DNA from: Proteobacteria bacterium ST_bin14
Lineage (GTDB): Bacteria > Pseudomonadota > Alphaproteobacteria > Sphingomonadales > Sphingomonadaceae
Length of the DNA stretch: 64,000 bases
NCBI GenBank assembly: GCA_002083655.1
Contig: MSXR01000011.1
Coordinates: 114,787-178,786, forward strand
Direction of reading: 5' to 3'
The first letter of the stretch is position 1; every line of letters starts with the position of its first letter. The notes beneath the pieces were generated by a model. The model was not told the origin of the DNA. It did not search any database and worked only from the letters and a program-made list of their open reading frames with translations. A program made the translations under genes and the position numbers. Shown in pieces: positions 40,879-50,442 of this stretch.

Positions 40879-42767
40879 CCGAATAGCCGCGCCATCGATC
40901 GTTCGAGCATCACCAGCTGCCACAATGTCCTGCCGTGTTCCGCACGCCCGGCACGGTGGTCGCTGGCGAGGCGTTCGATTGTCGGCATTTCGAACCAACC
41001 CGTCGCGCCAAGCACGCGCGACGTCGCCAGCGCTGCGGCTTCACCCGCAAGTGGCCCGCGGAACCACGCGCTGATCGGCGTAACGAAGCCCATTTTCTGG
41101 CGGTAGAGAATGTCGCGCGGCAAATAGCGCTCCATCGCCTTTTTCATAATCCATTTGCCCTCCCCCGCCCTGATCCGCATCGAAACGGGCAGCGAGGCGG
41201 CAAATTCCATCAGTTTGTAATCAAGCAATGGCTCGCGCGCTTCCAGGCTGACGGCCATGCTCGTGCGATCAACCTTGGTCAGAATATCGCCGGGCAGCCA
41301 ATGCTTGAAATCGGCATATTGCGCCCGGTCCAGCGCCTCGCGCGCCGGGGCAGCGCGCATCGTATCAACATAGCGCGCCTCCGCGACATGCCCGCCAAGC
41401 GCACGCCGGGCGGCATCGCTGAACAGTTGCGCGCGCAACGCTGGCGTGGTGACCCCCACTGATCGTGCATAAGCGGTCGCGCCATCATCGGCGAGGCCCA
41501 GCAAGGTTGTCTTGGCGCGCAGCGGCCGCGGTGCCCAATCTGCCTTGGGGTAGAGTTCCCCCAATCGCCCGAACAGGGATGATCGGAATGCCGCCGGCAC
41601 CAGCGCACGCACGCGCTCCTCGGCCGCCTGAAACCGGTAGCGACGATAGCCGGCAAAGGCCTCATCCGCGCCATCACCTGACAGCGCCACGGTTACCTGT
41701 TCGCGGGCGAGTTCGCACACACGGTAGGTGGCAAGCGCGGAGGCATCGGCTAAGGGCTCGTCAAACGCCGCGACCAGCGTGTCGATCAGCGCGAAATCGT
41801 CTGCGGCAACAATGCGCTCGCGGTGGTCGGTGGCGAACAATGCGGCCACCTGTTTCGCATAACCGCGCTCGTCATGGTCAGCTGCATCGAAACCGATCGT
41901 ACAGGTTTTCACCGCACGCTTCGATGCCTCAGCCATCAGCGCCACGACCGCCGAGCTATCGACCCCGCCCGATAGAAACGCCCCCAAGGGCACATCCGCC
42001 AGCATCCGCGACCGAACGCCCTCGCGCATCAGATCAACCAGTTGTTCGCCCAGCGCCGCCGCTGACCCGGTTGCGCGATGGCTGAAATCAATATCCCACC
42101 ACTGTTGCTGTTCGGGAACGGGCTTGCCGCGCGTCAGCAACAGGCTGTGCCCCGCCGCCAGTTTCTTTACGCCAGCGACCAGGCACGTGTCGTCGGGGAC
42201 ATAACCAAAAGCCAGATAATCCTCGACCGCGCGGATATCGGGCGCGCGGCGCAGCAGCGGGTGCGCGAGCAGGCCCTTTAGTTCAGAGGCAAAGGCAATC
42301 GCGCCGTCGGACAGTTCGACATAATGCAGCGGCTTCACGCCCAGCCGGTCGCGCGCCATAAACAGGCTCTGCGCGCGGGAATCGTGCAGGGCGAAGGCGA
42401 ACATGCCGTTCAAGCGCTCCAGCATCGCCGGGCCCCATGCCGCCCAACCATGCAGCAGCACTTCGGTGTCGCTGTTGGTGCGGAACCGCGCGCCCTTGGC
42501 CTCCAATTCAGCGCGGACAGCCTGAAAATTATAAATTTCGCCGTTGAACGTCACCGTCAACGCACCGTCTGCGCTTGCCATTGGCTGCGCACCGCCGCCC
42601 AAGTCGATGATCGACAATCGCCGGTGGCCAAGGCCAACGCCCGGGCCTGTCCACACACCCGATCCGTCCGGCCCGCGATGCGCCTGCGCATTGGCCATTG
42701 CGGTAATGCGGGCGGGATCAACCGGCTTGGGCGTGGCGGGATAGAAAAGACCGGCGATGCCACACAT
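40875..42767 (-). CDS. Asparagine-synthase-like amidotransferase of the exosortase A system
   Basis: A 630-residue class II amidotransferase. The N-terminal glutaminase domain starts MCGIAGLF with the nucleophilic Cys2, then HRGPDGSG and GEIYNF; the C-terminal ATP-pyrophosphatase domain has LSGGVDSS and SGDGADEAFAGY. In this gene context it matches the family known as exosortase A/PEP-CTERM amidotransferase and probably amidates or aminates a sugar or peptide. It is the last gene of the minus arm; 205 bases with a diverged repeat separate it from the exosortase gene. Confidence 0.88.
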   Translation of the reverse strand: MCGIAGLFYPATPKPVDPARITAMANAQAHRGPDGSGVWTGPGVGLGHRRLSIIDLGGGAQPMASADGALTVTFNGEIYNFQAVRAELEAKGARFRTNSDTEVLLHGWAAWGPAMLERLNGMFAFALHDSRAQSLFMARDRLGVKPLHYVELSDGAIAFASELKGLLAHPLLRRAPDIRAVEDYLAFGYVPDDTCLVAGVKKLAAGHSLLLTRGKPVPEQQQWWDIDFSHRATGSAAALGEQLVDLMREGVRSRMLADVPLGAFLSGGVDSSAVVALMAEASKRAVKTCTIGFDAADHDERGYAKQVAALFATDHRERIVAADDFALIDTLVAAFDEPLADASALATYRVCELAREQVTVALSGDGADEAFAGYRRYRFQAAEERVRALVPAAFRSSLFGRLGELYPKADWAPRPLRAKTTLLGLADDGATAYARSVGVTTPALRAQLFSDAARRALGGHVAEARYVDTMRAAPAREALDRAQYADFKHWLPGDILTKVDRTSMAVSLEAREPLLDYKLMEFAASLPVSMRIRAGEGKWIMKKAMERYLPRDILYRQKMGFVTPISAWFRGPLAGEAAALATSRVLGATGWFEMPTIERLASDHRAGRAEHGRTLWQLVMLERSMARLFG

Positions 42768-42867
42768 GCTGAATTGATTTCCCCCGGGCCTTTGCCTCGC
42801 CCTTGTTCGCTCGGCCTACAATGATTTCACTTTAATCGAACCACCCTATCCCGTTCGGGCTGCGCTT

Positions 42868-42934
42868 GTCGAAGACTTGTCCTTCTTTTCGACGGTCGAG
42901 AAGCACCGCAGCCCTCTGCCAAGCTCAGGGCAAA
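42868..42934. repeat. Diverged copy of the GAAGTCGAAG repeat
   Basis: The 42768-42972 gap holds a degenerate inverted repeat: CTTGTCGAAG near 42868, TCGACGGTCGAGAAG in the middle and AAGCTCAGGGCAAACGAGG to the right. It resembles the element at 8771-8821 with many mutations. The rest of the gap shows nothing I can identify. Confidence 0.45.
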
Positions 42935-42972
42935 CGAGGTGGGGTGGGAACCAGCCAAGCCGCAATCACGCC

Positions 42973-44514
42973 CTACTGCCCACTCGCGACGCGGTCTACC
43001 AGACGCTCAATCGGCCCTGCTGCCGCAACAAAGCCGGCAATCGCGGCGCTGGCGCTCTCACCTGGCAGAACCTGTGCCGAGACATGCACCGCAACCGCGC
43101 GGGGCGATCCGCCCAGCAGTTTTACCTTCAGTGTTTCCAGCTTCACAACACGCGGGCTGGCGGTAATCACATCGCCGATCTGATACCAGGTCGCGACCAC
43201 ACGCTCGACCGGGCCCGGCGCGGTGATCCGCATCGCGGCACCGCCCGCGATCGGCGGCAAACCGGCCACGCGCACCCAGCGATCATCCTCGCGCAGCGCC
43301 CCGGTGCCGAAGGAAACAAGCTCCTTGCCCTCATGCTGAGCGCTGAACACGGCGATGGCCAGATCAACGCTGCGCCCCTGCCCGTCGGCATAACGCCCGG
43401 CAACGATATGGTCAGCGGACGGATAATGCGGTTGCCACGGCGCGGCCAGATTGGCGTCGGCGCGCTGCCACCCCGGCACCGTCGGCAGGGCGATCCGATC
43501 GGGCAGCGCGGCAGCTTGCGCGGCAACCGCCCCTGCCCAGCCGGCAAAGCCAGACGCGGTGGTGAGCACCAGTGCTGCGGCGACATAGCTATCGATGCGC
43601 TGGCGGGGCAAGCGTTGCAGCGGCGCGGGATCAAACCACGCCGCATCGGGATCGCGGTCAAACCAGCGCCAGCCAATTGCGATGACAGCGGCCATCACCA
43701 GCCCGAAAAACACCCAGCCAAAAATGATGTGATCCACCCCGGTCGCCGCCTCAACCGACGTTAGATGCGCGGCATAGATGGTGCCAAACGCGCGCAGGCC
43801 ATTGGCGATCACCGGCACAATCACCGCCATCACCATGAAAGCGATCCGGCGCGGCCACGCGACAAAGGCGACATGGGCGACCAGCGAGCCATAGGCGATC
43901 ATCGCGATGACAAATTTTGCCCCGGAACACGCCTCAGCCACTTCGAAATAGCCATTGGGAATGGTAATCAAAACGCCGTCCACGCTGGCAGGCACCCCGG
44001 CTAGGGCCAGCATCGGCATCACCATGGCAACAGTGGCGGATTGCAGCGGCGCTTCCAGTGATTCGCCAAACGGCACCAGGAAAAACGCATAGGCCAGCGG
44101 AAACAACAGCCCACGCGCGACATAAGGGCCAAGCAACGTTACTGTCGCCCCCTGCAACATCACCACAAGCCCCAGATGCCGGGCCAGCGCCACGCCTGCG
44201 GCATCGCCCACAAACCAGCCAAGCCCCCCTGCCCCCACCAGCACCAGCCCGGGCCACCAGCTCACCGGCTGCAACCGGGCAAGCTCAGCCCGGCGCTGCC
44301 ACACCAGCCAGCCAATCACCGGGCCAATGAACAGGCAGTGCCCAAAGGTCGTGCTCGTCCACCAGATCCGCGCAAGGTCTGCACTGTCCCGCCAGAACAA
44401 CGCGAGCAACACCAAAGCTGCCGCGCCAAGCACGCCGCCCTGCCGTCGCCAGGCAGCGGCGTTACCGGCCCCGCCGCCCGCCGTGAAATCGGCGGCCGGA
44501 AAGGCCATCGTCAT
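42973..44514 (-). CDS. xrtA: Exosortase A with fused EpsI-like domain
   Basis: A membrane cysteine transpeptidase-like enzyme. Cys196 in EACSGAKF, Arg241 in NGLRAFG and His262 in GVDHIIFGW form the exosortase catalytic triad, set among about eight helices in residues 30-300. The last 200 residues resemble the EpsI/DUF3485 domain (LPTVPGWQRADANLAAPWQP). Exosortases process PEP-CTERM proteins, but in sphingomonads the gene is usually part of a polysaccharide cluster. It overlaps the glycosyltransferase gene by four bases. Confidence 0.92.
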   Translation of the reverse strand: MTMAFPAADFTAGGGAGNAAAWRRQGGVLGAAALVLLALFWRDSADLARIWWTSTTFGHCLFIGPVIGWLVWQRRAELARLQPVSWWPGLVLVGAGGLGWFVGDAAGVALARHLGLVVMLQGATVTLLGPYVARGLLFPLAYAFFLVPFGESLEAPLQSATVAMVMPMLALAGVPASVDGVLITIPNGYFEVAEACSGAKFVIAMIAYGSLVAHVAFVAWPRRIAFMVMAVIVPVIANGLRAFGTIYAAHLTSVEAATGVDHIIFGWVFFGLVMAAVIAIGWRWFDRDPDAAWFDPAPLQRLPRQRIDSYVAAALVLTTASGFAGWAGAVAAQAAALPDRIALPTVPGWQRADANLAAPWQPHYPSADHIVAGRYADGQGRSVDLAIAVFSAQHEGKELVSFGTGALREDDRWVRVAGLPPIAGGAAMRITAPGPVERVVATWYQIGDVITASPRVVKLETLKVKLLGGSPRAVAVHVSAQVLPGESASAAIAGFVAAAGPIERLVDRVASGQ

Positions 44515-45725
44515 GCGGCTGACTTGCGGATCGGGGGGACTTTGGCGCGCATGCCCATGATCCCATCGAGCACCGCCAGCCGCGCATCCCAGCCATAGCG
44601 GGCAATTACCTGTTCCCGCCCCGCCGCACCCAGCGCGGCGGCTTTTACAGGATCGGCAAGCAAGCGGTTCACTTCTTCGGCAATCTCGCCCACCGTGCCA
44701 CCGGTCATGATGGTATCGGCATGGTCAATCCCTTCAGCCGCAGCGGTTGATGCAACCACGGGCCGCGCCATCGCCATCGCTTCCAGCACCTTGTTCTGCA
44801 CACCGCGCGCCAGCTTCAGCGGGGCCACGACAACGGCGGCGGCGGCAAGCCAGCCGCGCACATCGGCGACTTCGCCGGTCACGATCACACCGGGTTGGCG
44901 CGCCAGTGCCTTGACGGCATCGGTGGGGTTGCGCCCGACAATCGCAAAGCGCGCGCTGGGGTGCGCGACGCGGATATGCGGCAGGATCGTGTCGACAAAC
45001 CAGGTGACCGCCTCAATATTCGGGCGATAATCCATCTGCCCGGTGAACACGATCAGCGCGCCTGTCGTCTCAATTCGTTTAAACGCGGCTGATGGATCAA
45101 AAAACACCGTATCAATGCCGTTTTCGACCACATGAACGCGCTTTGCCCCGGTCCGTTCACAAAACAACGCGGCTTCCTGCGCACTGACGAACAGGCTGGC
45201 ATCAACCTTTGCCGCCACCGATTTTTCGTGCGCCAGCAGCAACTGCGCCTCGCGCTGCATCATCCATTTGGTGAAGCCCGACGATGTTTTGGCATAGGCG
45301 GCAAACTTCGCCGAATCCATGTCGACAAAATCCATGATCACCTTTTGCCGGGGCTTGGACGGCAGATACTGCGCCATCTGGCTGGAAAAGACGAAGATCG
45401 TGTCGATTGAATGCCGCGCAAGCAGGTTCGTCACTGCTTCCTGCACCGATGCATTTTCAAACGCCGTCAACGATATCGGTCGGCGAAACACCAGCGCCTG
45501 CAGCGCTGCCAGCCAGCGCGGTTTTGATCGCCAGATGATGGATCTGTTGCCGGTATAGGGTGCCAGCCCATTGCGCCGCTTCAGATCGCGCGAATCATCG
45601 GCAAAGGCGATCACGTGCACGCGTTGGCGGGTCGACAGAAAACGGACGATGTTGAACCCGCGGATCTTGTCGCCCCGGTCAGGCGGATACGGGATTCGGT
45701 GGGTGAGGAACAGGATATCGCCCAT
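44511..45725 (-). CDS. Family 4-type glycosyltransferase of the exosortase A cluster
   Basis: A 404-residue GT-B enzyme (family TIGR03087-like). It starts MGDILFLTHRIPYPPDRGDK and has FTGQMDYRPNIEAV, FAIVGRNPTDAV and a C-terminal EGIDHADTI segment with the nucleotide-sugar binding region PLKLARGVQNKVLEAMAM. The donor sugar is unknown. It overlaps its neighbours on both sides by four bases. Confidence 0.88.
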   Translation of the reverse strand: MGDILFLTHRIPYPPDRGDKIRGFNIVRFLSTRQRVHVIAFADDSRDLKRRNGLAPYTGNRSIIWRSKPRWLAALQALVFRRPISLTAFENASVQEAVTNLLARHSIDTIFVFSSQMAQYLPSKPRQKVIMDFVDMDSAKFAAYAKTSSGFTKWMMQREAQLLLAHEKSVAAKVDASLFVSAQEAALFCERTGAKRVHVVENGIDTVFFDPSAAFKRIETTGALIVFTGQMDYRPNIEAVTWFVDTILPHIRVAHPSARFAIVGRNPTDAVKALARQPGVIVTGEVADVRGWLAAAAVVVAPLKLARGVQNKVLEAMAMARPVVASTAAAEGIDHADTIMTGGTVGEIAEEVNRLLADPVKAAALGAAGREQVIARYGWDARLAVLDGIMGMRAKVPPIRKSAA

Positions 45726-46798
45726 CAGCCAAGTCCCCGGGCGATCATCGGCCCCAATTGATTTGCAGCCCATAAAGGCAGCTTGCGCCATGCCGCGACC
45801 TGCAGCCGGTAGCGCGGGCTCATCGGGTTAATCTCACGCGGTTGCTGCCCGGCAGGTGCGCGCTTGGCATAGCGCAGCGGCGTGCCTTCAAAACCCCAGT
45901 TTTTCTTGAACGCGGCAGGCCCGGTGCCGGCTTTTGAACGGCCAAAATCAAACCGGGTGCAGCCGCGTGCACGCGCATGGCCCATCAGCGCGAAATACAT
46001 CACATCATTGGCGCGCAAGCCCCGCGCAGCCTGCGTGCCACCGCCCCAATAGGGATAGACAGTGCCGTTCATATATACGCTCAACACACTCGCCACTGGA
46101 TGATCCCCATCGGAAACGACAAGGATATCGGCTGATTCACCAAATTCGCGTAAAATTTCCCGGAACAATTGTTTCGGAAAAACGGGCGTCCCCAGATTGC
46201 GCACTGATTCCGAATAGATAGCATAGTGCGCGTCGACGACTTTATCATGACATCCCGTGGTGATGTCCAGCCCGGCGGCCAGCCCTTTGCGCACTTCAGC
46301 GCGTTGCTTGCGGGGGATGGCGGTCAGCTCTGCCTCATCGCTGGCAGCAAGGTTGCGCGCGAAGCCCAGATAGGTTGTTTCATCGACCTGCCAATTGCCT
46401 GCGGGCACCGGGCCACCGCGCAATTCCATGGTCGGGCAGCGCAGCCGTTCGGCGAGTTCCCAGCCAGCCTCGCCCAAAGCGACCAAAGCATCATCATTTG
46501 TGGCCAAAATGCCCCCAGCAACGCCAAAACCGGTCGAAACCAGGGCGCGACCGAACAAAAACGAGCCAATTTCGGTCAAAGGCAGCACACCAACAATCTC
46601 GCCACTGGCCCGTTCAGCGACCAGGCAATGCGCCCGCTGGCCACATCCGCGCGCAACCGCGATGTTCCATTCGGGCAAATGAAACGGCGTTGCTTGGGGG
46701 TGCGCGCGCACAAATCTCGCGATCCGGGCGCGGTCAGCCGCGTCGTGCAAATCGGCAGCGCGCAAGCCCAGCGGCATGGTGAGCAACGGCATCGTCAT
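45725..46798 (-). CDS. FemAB-like GNAT-fold protein of the exosortase A system
   Basis: A 357-residue protein with two GNAT-like halves: FHLPEWNIAVARGCGQRAHC, the RKQRAEVRKG segment and YWGGGTQAARGLRANDVMYF, as in the FemAB-related family of XrtA clusters. FemABX enzymes transfer amino acids from aminoacyl-tRNA to peptides; here an acyl or amino-acid transfer to a sugar or peptide is possible. It overlaps both neighbours. The ATG at 46798 gives MTMPLL. Confidence 0.85.
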   Translation of the reverse strand: MTMPLLTMPLGLRAADLHDAADRARIARFVRAHPQATPFHLPEWNIAVARGCGQRAHCLVAERASGEIVGVLPLTEIGSFLFGRALVSTGFGVAGGILATNDDALVALGEAGWELAERLRCPTMELRGGPVPAGNWQVDETTYLGFARNLAASDEAELTAIPRKQRAEVRKGLAAGLDITTGCHDKVVDAHYAIYSESVRNLGTPVFPKQLFREILREFGESADILVVSDGDHPVASVLSVYMNGTVYPYWGGGTQAARGLRANDVMYFALMGHARARGCTRFDFGRSKAGTGPAAFKKNWGFEGTPLRYAKRAPAGQQPREINPMSPRYRLQVAAWRKLPLWAANQLGPMIARGLG

Positions 46799-47688
46799 GG
46801 CAGCAGCGCTGCCTCTACCGCAACAACCGCGTCCACCCGGCCCCAATGATGTGCGGCCATCAGCGTGCGCAACTTGCCCGCCATCGCACCCAGACGAGCA
46901 TAATGACGCAGCTTTGATTTCAGCGGCGCGCTGGCGACACGGGGCTGGCCGGGGTCGATTTCCCACGGGTGGAAATAGAACACGGCGGGGCGATGGTCTG
47001 TTGCATTGGCCTGCCGCACCGCCCGGTGGGTAATCGCGCCCGGAAACAGGCGGAAGAAACCGCCGCCCGTGGTCATTTCCCGCCCGGCGATGCGCGCAAT
47101 GGTGATCGGCAGTTCGATCAGGCTGGCATCGGCAAGCGGGCGATAGGCCCGGCGCGGCGCATCAGGCCAGCCATAATGATCGTGCGCGATCGGCGCGACG
47201 CTGGATGAATAGGCATAGCCTGACTCTGCCAATACGCTGTGTGCCCAGGGCGTGCGCTGATCGATGGAAAAGCTTGGTGCGCGGTATCCCGTGACGGCGA
47301 CACCCGCGGCATCCTCTATGGCTGTGCGCGCGGCCTGCAAATCAGCGCGGAATGCATCGGCGCTCATCGTAAAGACACGCTGATGATCCCAGCCATGGCT
47401 GGCAATCTCGTGCCCGGCATCGACGATCCGGCGGATCAGCGCGGGGTTGCGCGCCGCCACCCAACCCAATGTGAAGAATGTGGCTTTGGTGCCTGTTTCC
47501 GCAAACAAAGCGAGCACGGCATCGGTATTGCGCTCAACCCTTGACTCCAGGCCGGACCAATCGGCCTTATCAATCACGCCCTCAAACGCGCCGACCTGAA
47601 ACCAGTCCTCCACATCCACGGACATCGCGTTGCAAACGCGCGTATCGGCGAGCGGGGTGGCGGGTGAAATGGCGGTAAGGGCGTTCAT
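46795..47688 (-). CDS. Polysaccharide deacetylase of the exosortase A system
   Basis: A 297-residue NodB-fold deacetylase. The metal motif SVDVEDWF, then the TFFTLGWVA and HEIASHGWDH segments are visible, followed by the extra C-terminal domain typical of this XrtA-associated family (FYFHPWEIDPGQPR). It likely removes acetyl groups from the exported polymer or an intermediate. No signal peptide is obvious. Confidence 0.88.
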   Translation of the reverse strand: MNALTAISPATPLADTRVCNAMSVDVEDWFQVGAFEGVIDKADWSGLESRVERNTDAVLALFAETGTKATFFTLGWVAARNPALIRRIVDAGHEIASHGWDHQRVFTMSADAFRADLQAARTAIEDAAGVAVTGYRAPSFSIDQRTPWAHSVLAESGYAYSSSVAPIAHDHYGWPDAPRRAYRPLADASLIELPITIARIAGREMTTGGGFFRLFPGAITHRAVRQANATDHRPAVFYFHPWEIDPGQPRVASAPLKSKLRHYARLGAMAGKLRTLMAAHHWGRVDAVVAVEAALLP

Positions 47689-48800
47689 GCAGCGGGACTG
47701 CGCAACAGCGACACATCGGGCCGCTGGCTGTCGCTCTCGACCCAGTCGATCAGCAGCGTCAGTACCCGGCGCAGCGCAAGCTCCTGCTCCGCCACCTGCG
47801 CCTCAAGCGCTGCCACACGCGCGGTCAGCGCCGCGCTATGTTGGTCACCGGCATCAGATGGCGGGCCAGGCGGCGCCCACGCGACGTTGTGGCGCATCGG
47901 CAGCGGCTCGGGCATCGCAACCGCCACAGGCACCTCAACCGCCACTGGCGGGGCCATTTCCGCAGCCGGTGCTGGTGCGAATGCGGGCGAATCGCCGGCG
48001 ATATCGGCAATCACGGCCTCAACAGCGCGCGCATCAATGGTGTCGATCTGCTCAATCGCACCAAATAACAGCACCCGCCCCGCCAGTTGGTTCAGGCGGC
48101 GCGGGACGCCGTCTGATCCCCGGTACAGCGCGGCAATCGCATCCGGTGTGAATTGCGGACGGCCCTGCCAGCCCACCACTGCGAGCCGGTGGCGCATATA
48201 GGGTTCGATTTCCTGCGGCCCCATTGGATCCAGATGGTGCATTGCGATAACACGCTGGCGAAGCTGCTCCAGCCCCGCTGCACCGTGAAGCTGGCGGCGA
48301 AATTCGGGCTGGCCGAGCAAAAATATCTGAAGCAGCGCGTGCCCGCCTGCCTGAAAATTTGATAGCATCCGCAGTTCTTCAAGCGCCGAAACCGGCAGCG
48401 CCTGCGCTTCATCCACGATCAGCAATGTCCGTCGGCCGCTGCGCGCCACCGCGTGCAGCCCGCGCTCAATCGCGGTTAGCAATTGCGCCTTCACCAGCGT
48501 GGACGGATCGATATCAAGCCCGCTGGCGACCATCCGCAACAGATCATCAGCCTCGATCTGGCTCGACACGATCTTGATTGCATGGAGCCGTTCACGGTCA
48601 ATCGTTGCCATCAAATGGCCAACCAACGTCGTCTTGCCCGCCCCGATATCCCCGGTGACGACGATGAACCCCTCACCCTGGCTCAGCCCATAGCCCAGAT
48701 AGGCCATCGCCTTTTTGTGCGTGGCCGATTCGAACCAGAACCGTGGATCGGGCGTCAGCTGGAACGGCCTCCCGCTCAATCCATAATGATCATCGTACAT
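47685..48800 (-). CDS. ExeA-like ATPase of the exosortase A system
   Basis: A 371-residue protein with AAA-type Walker A GDIGAGKTTLVG, Walker B LLIVDEAQAL and a polar C-terminal extension with a short coiled coil (ARVAALEAQVAEQELALRRV). It begins MYDDHYGLSGRPFQLTPDP, the family signature. It may energise polymer export or sense it. Length fits the family. It overlaps the deacetylase gene. Confidence 0.87.
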   Translation of the reverse strand: MYDDHYGLSGRPFQLTPDPRFWFESATHKKAMAYLGYGLSQGEGFIVVTGDIGAGKTTLVGHLMATIDRERLHAIKIVSSQIEADDLLRMVASGLDIDPSTLVKAQLLTAIERGLHAVARSGRRTLLIVDEAQALPVSALEELRMLSNFQAGGHALLQIFLLGQPEFRRQLHGAAGLEQLRQRVIAMHHLDPMGPQEIEPYMRHRLAVVGWQGRPQFTPDAIAALYRGSDGVPRRLNQLAGRVLLFGAIEQIDTIDARAVEAVIADIAGDSPAFAPAPAAEMAPPVAVEVPVAVAMPEPLPMRHNVAWAPPGPPSDAGDQHSAALTARVAALEAQVAEQELALRRVLTLLIDWVESDSQRPDVSLLRSPAA

Positions 48801-48837
48801 TCATCGTCATCCCAATCAGGCCGTTATCCGTTCGTCA

Positions 48838-50442
48838 TCAGAACGAATATCTCGCCCCCAGCAACGCCTGCACTGATAATGTCGTTTCCTGCCCCTGCTG
48901 GCCAAAGCTGTACACGCCGACTGAAGCCTGTGTTCCTATCCGACCAAAGCGCTTGCTGAACGTGCCCGTGGCCCCAACCCCATATACGTCGGTCGCGTTA
49001 AGAAGGTTGCTCTTGTAGTAATTGGCAAACGCGGTCGCATCGATTGACGTGCTGCTGTCAAGCGCGCGCGCGATAAAGGCCTGCGCGTAATAGCTTTCGT
49101 CCGTAATCCCGCTCACCGTCAGCCCTGCCGCGCCATTGGCCGACTGGAACTCGCGATTGGCATAGCCCGCCCCTGCACCAAAGGTGAGCGGCCCACGGCT
49201 GACCGAAATCAGCGCATCCACGCCGCGGGCGCGATAGGCGGCGGTGGAGATTGATTGCAGCGCACCGTTCAAGCAATTGCCCGCTGCCCCGCCTTCCGCG
49301 CCAAAGACGCAGCCGTTAAACTCCCCGCCCAAGCCACCTGGCCGACCAGGGTTGAAGCTGGTGCCAACATTGGCCAGCCCGGATTGAAGCTGGCGACCAA
49401 AGGTCTGGATTCCATCATACACGCCAATCCGGATCGCGACCGACTGGGTCGGCGCATAGCTGAACGATCCGGTAAAACTGGTGGTGCCGTAACGCTTGCC
49501 AACCCGTGCTTCGAACTGGGTGCGCTTGCTGGGGCGCCAAACAACGCCTGCATCGTAATAAATGCCGTCAAAGCTATAGGCGATGCGCGCCGGACTGGCG
49601 GGATCGGTCTGGAACCGGCCATTGCCATCAACAACGGGCTGGCCGCCGACGCCCAACAGCGCATCACGCTGCGTTACCTGAATATTTTCATATCCAGCAC
49701 CGCCAACAATCGCGAGCGATCCACCAACGGGCAGCAACAAATCCGCGCGGGCATATTTGCCCTCATATTTCTGGCCAAGCTGGGTCGCATCATCGCGTTC
49801 CCACGCCCCGCTTACCGTAACGCCAACGGGCAAGACGGTGCCCGATTTCAGGTTCAGGCTGGCCTGCGCCACTTGGCTGCGTGAACTGTCAAACGCATCC
49901 AGCCGGGGCTGGCCAGCGCCAACACCGGTTGAGCTGACGGCTTCGGCCTTGGTATAGCCATATCGATAACTCGCGCTGATCCCCAGGTCGCCCACGTGCG
50001 TGCCGACAGTCGGGCCGGCATAGACCGAATAGACTTGCGCGATATTGGCGACATTGCCCACCAGCACGCCCGGATTGGCGCCGCGCACGTCAGAGCGAGC
50101 CCGCGTGGCGATTGCCCCGCCCTCAACGCTGACGCCCGGCACCACGCGCACGGCGGCGCGGGCAAGGCCGCTATGCACGTCGCTATCGTCGATACGGTCC
50201 TGATAGCCAATACGGCGTTCATAGCGATAGCTGATCTGCGCCTCGACCCGGCGGGTGGAAATGGAGGCATCAACCCCCACCGCGACGGTTGAATAGGTCA
50301 ACACATCGTTGGTGTTAAGGTCCGCCGCGACAACCTGGCCGATCTCGATATAGGGCGTGATCTCCCGTTTGCGGGCATTGGCGGGCGTGGCCGCAATCGC
50401 CGTAACCCCCAATGTGGTGATGATGATCGCAAACCGCGTCAT
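48838..50442 (-). CDS. Outer-membrane beta-barrel protein of the exosortase A system
   Basis: A 534-residue protein with a signal peptide (IITTLGVTAIAATPANA, cleavage near residue 23) and long stretches of alternating polar/hydrophobic residues ending in ALLGARYSF, the aromatic C-terminus of outer-membrane barrels. It matches the TIGR03016-like barrel found in these clusters and could form an export pore. Its start overlaps the tyrosine-kinase stop. Confidence 0.85.
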   Translation of the reverse strand: MTRFAIIITTLGVTAIAATPANARKREITPYIEIGQVVAADLNTNDVLTYSTVAVGVDASISTRRVEAQISYRYERRIGYQDRIDDSDVHSGLARAAVRVVPGVSVEGGAIATRARSDVRGANPGVLVGNVANIAQVYSVYAGPTVGTHVGDLGISASYRYGYTKAEAVSSTGVGAGQPRLDAFDSSRSQVAQASLNLKSGTVLPVGVTVSGAWERDDATQLGQKYEGKYARADLLLPVGGSLAIVGGAGYENIQVTQRDALLGVGGQPVVDGNGRFQTDPASPARIAYSFDGIYYDAGVVWRPSKRTQFEARVGKRYGTTSFTGSFSYAPTQSVAIRIGVYDGIQTFGRQLQSGLANVGTSFNPGRPGGLGGEFNGCVFGAEGGAAGNCLNGALQSISTAAYRARGVDALISVSRGPLTFGAGAGYANREFQSANGAAGLTVSGITDESYYAQAFIARALDSSTSIDATAFANYYKSNLLNATDVYGVGATGTFSKRFGRIGTQASVGVYSFGQQGQETTLSVQALLGARYSF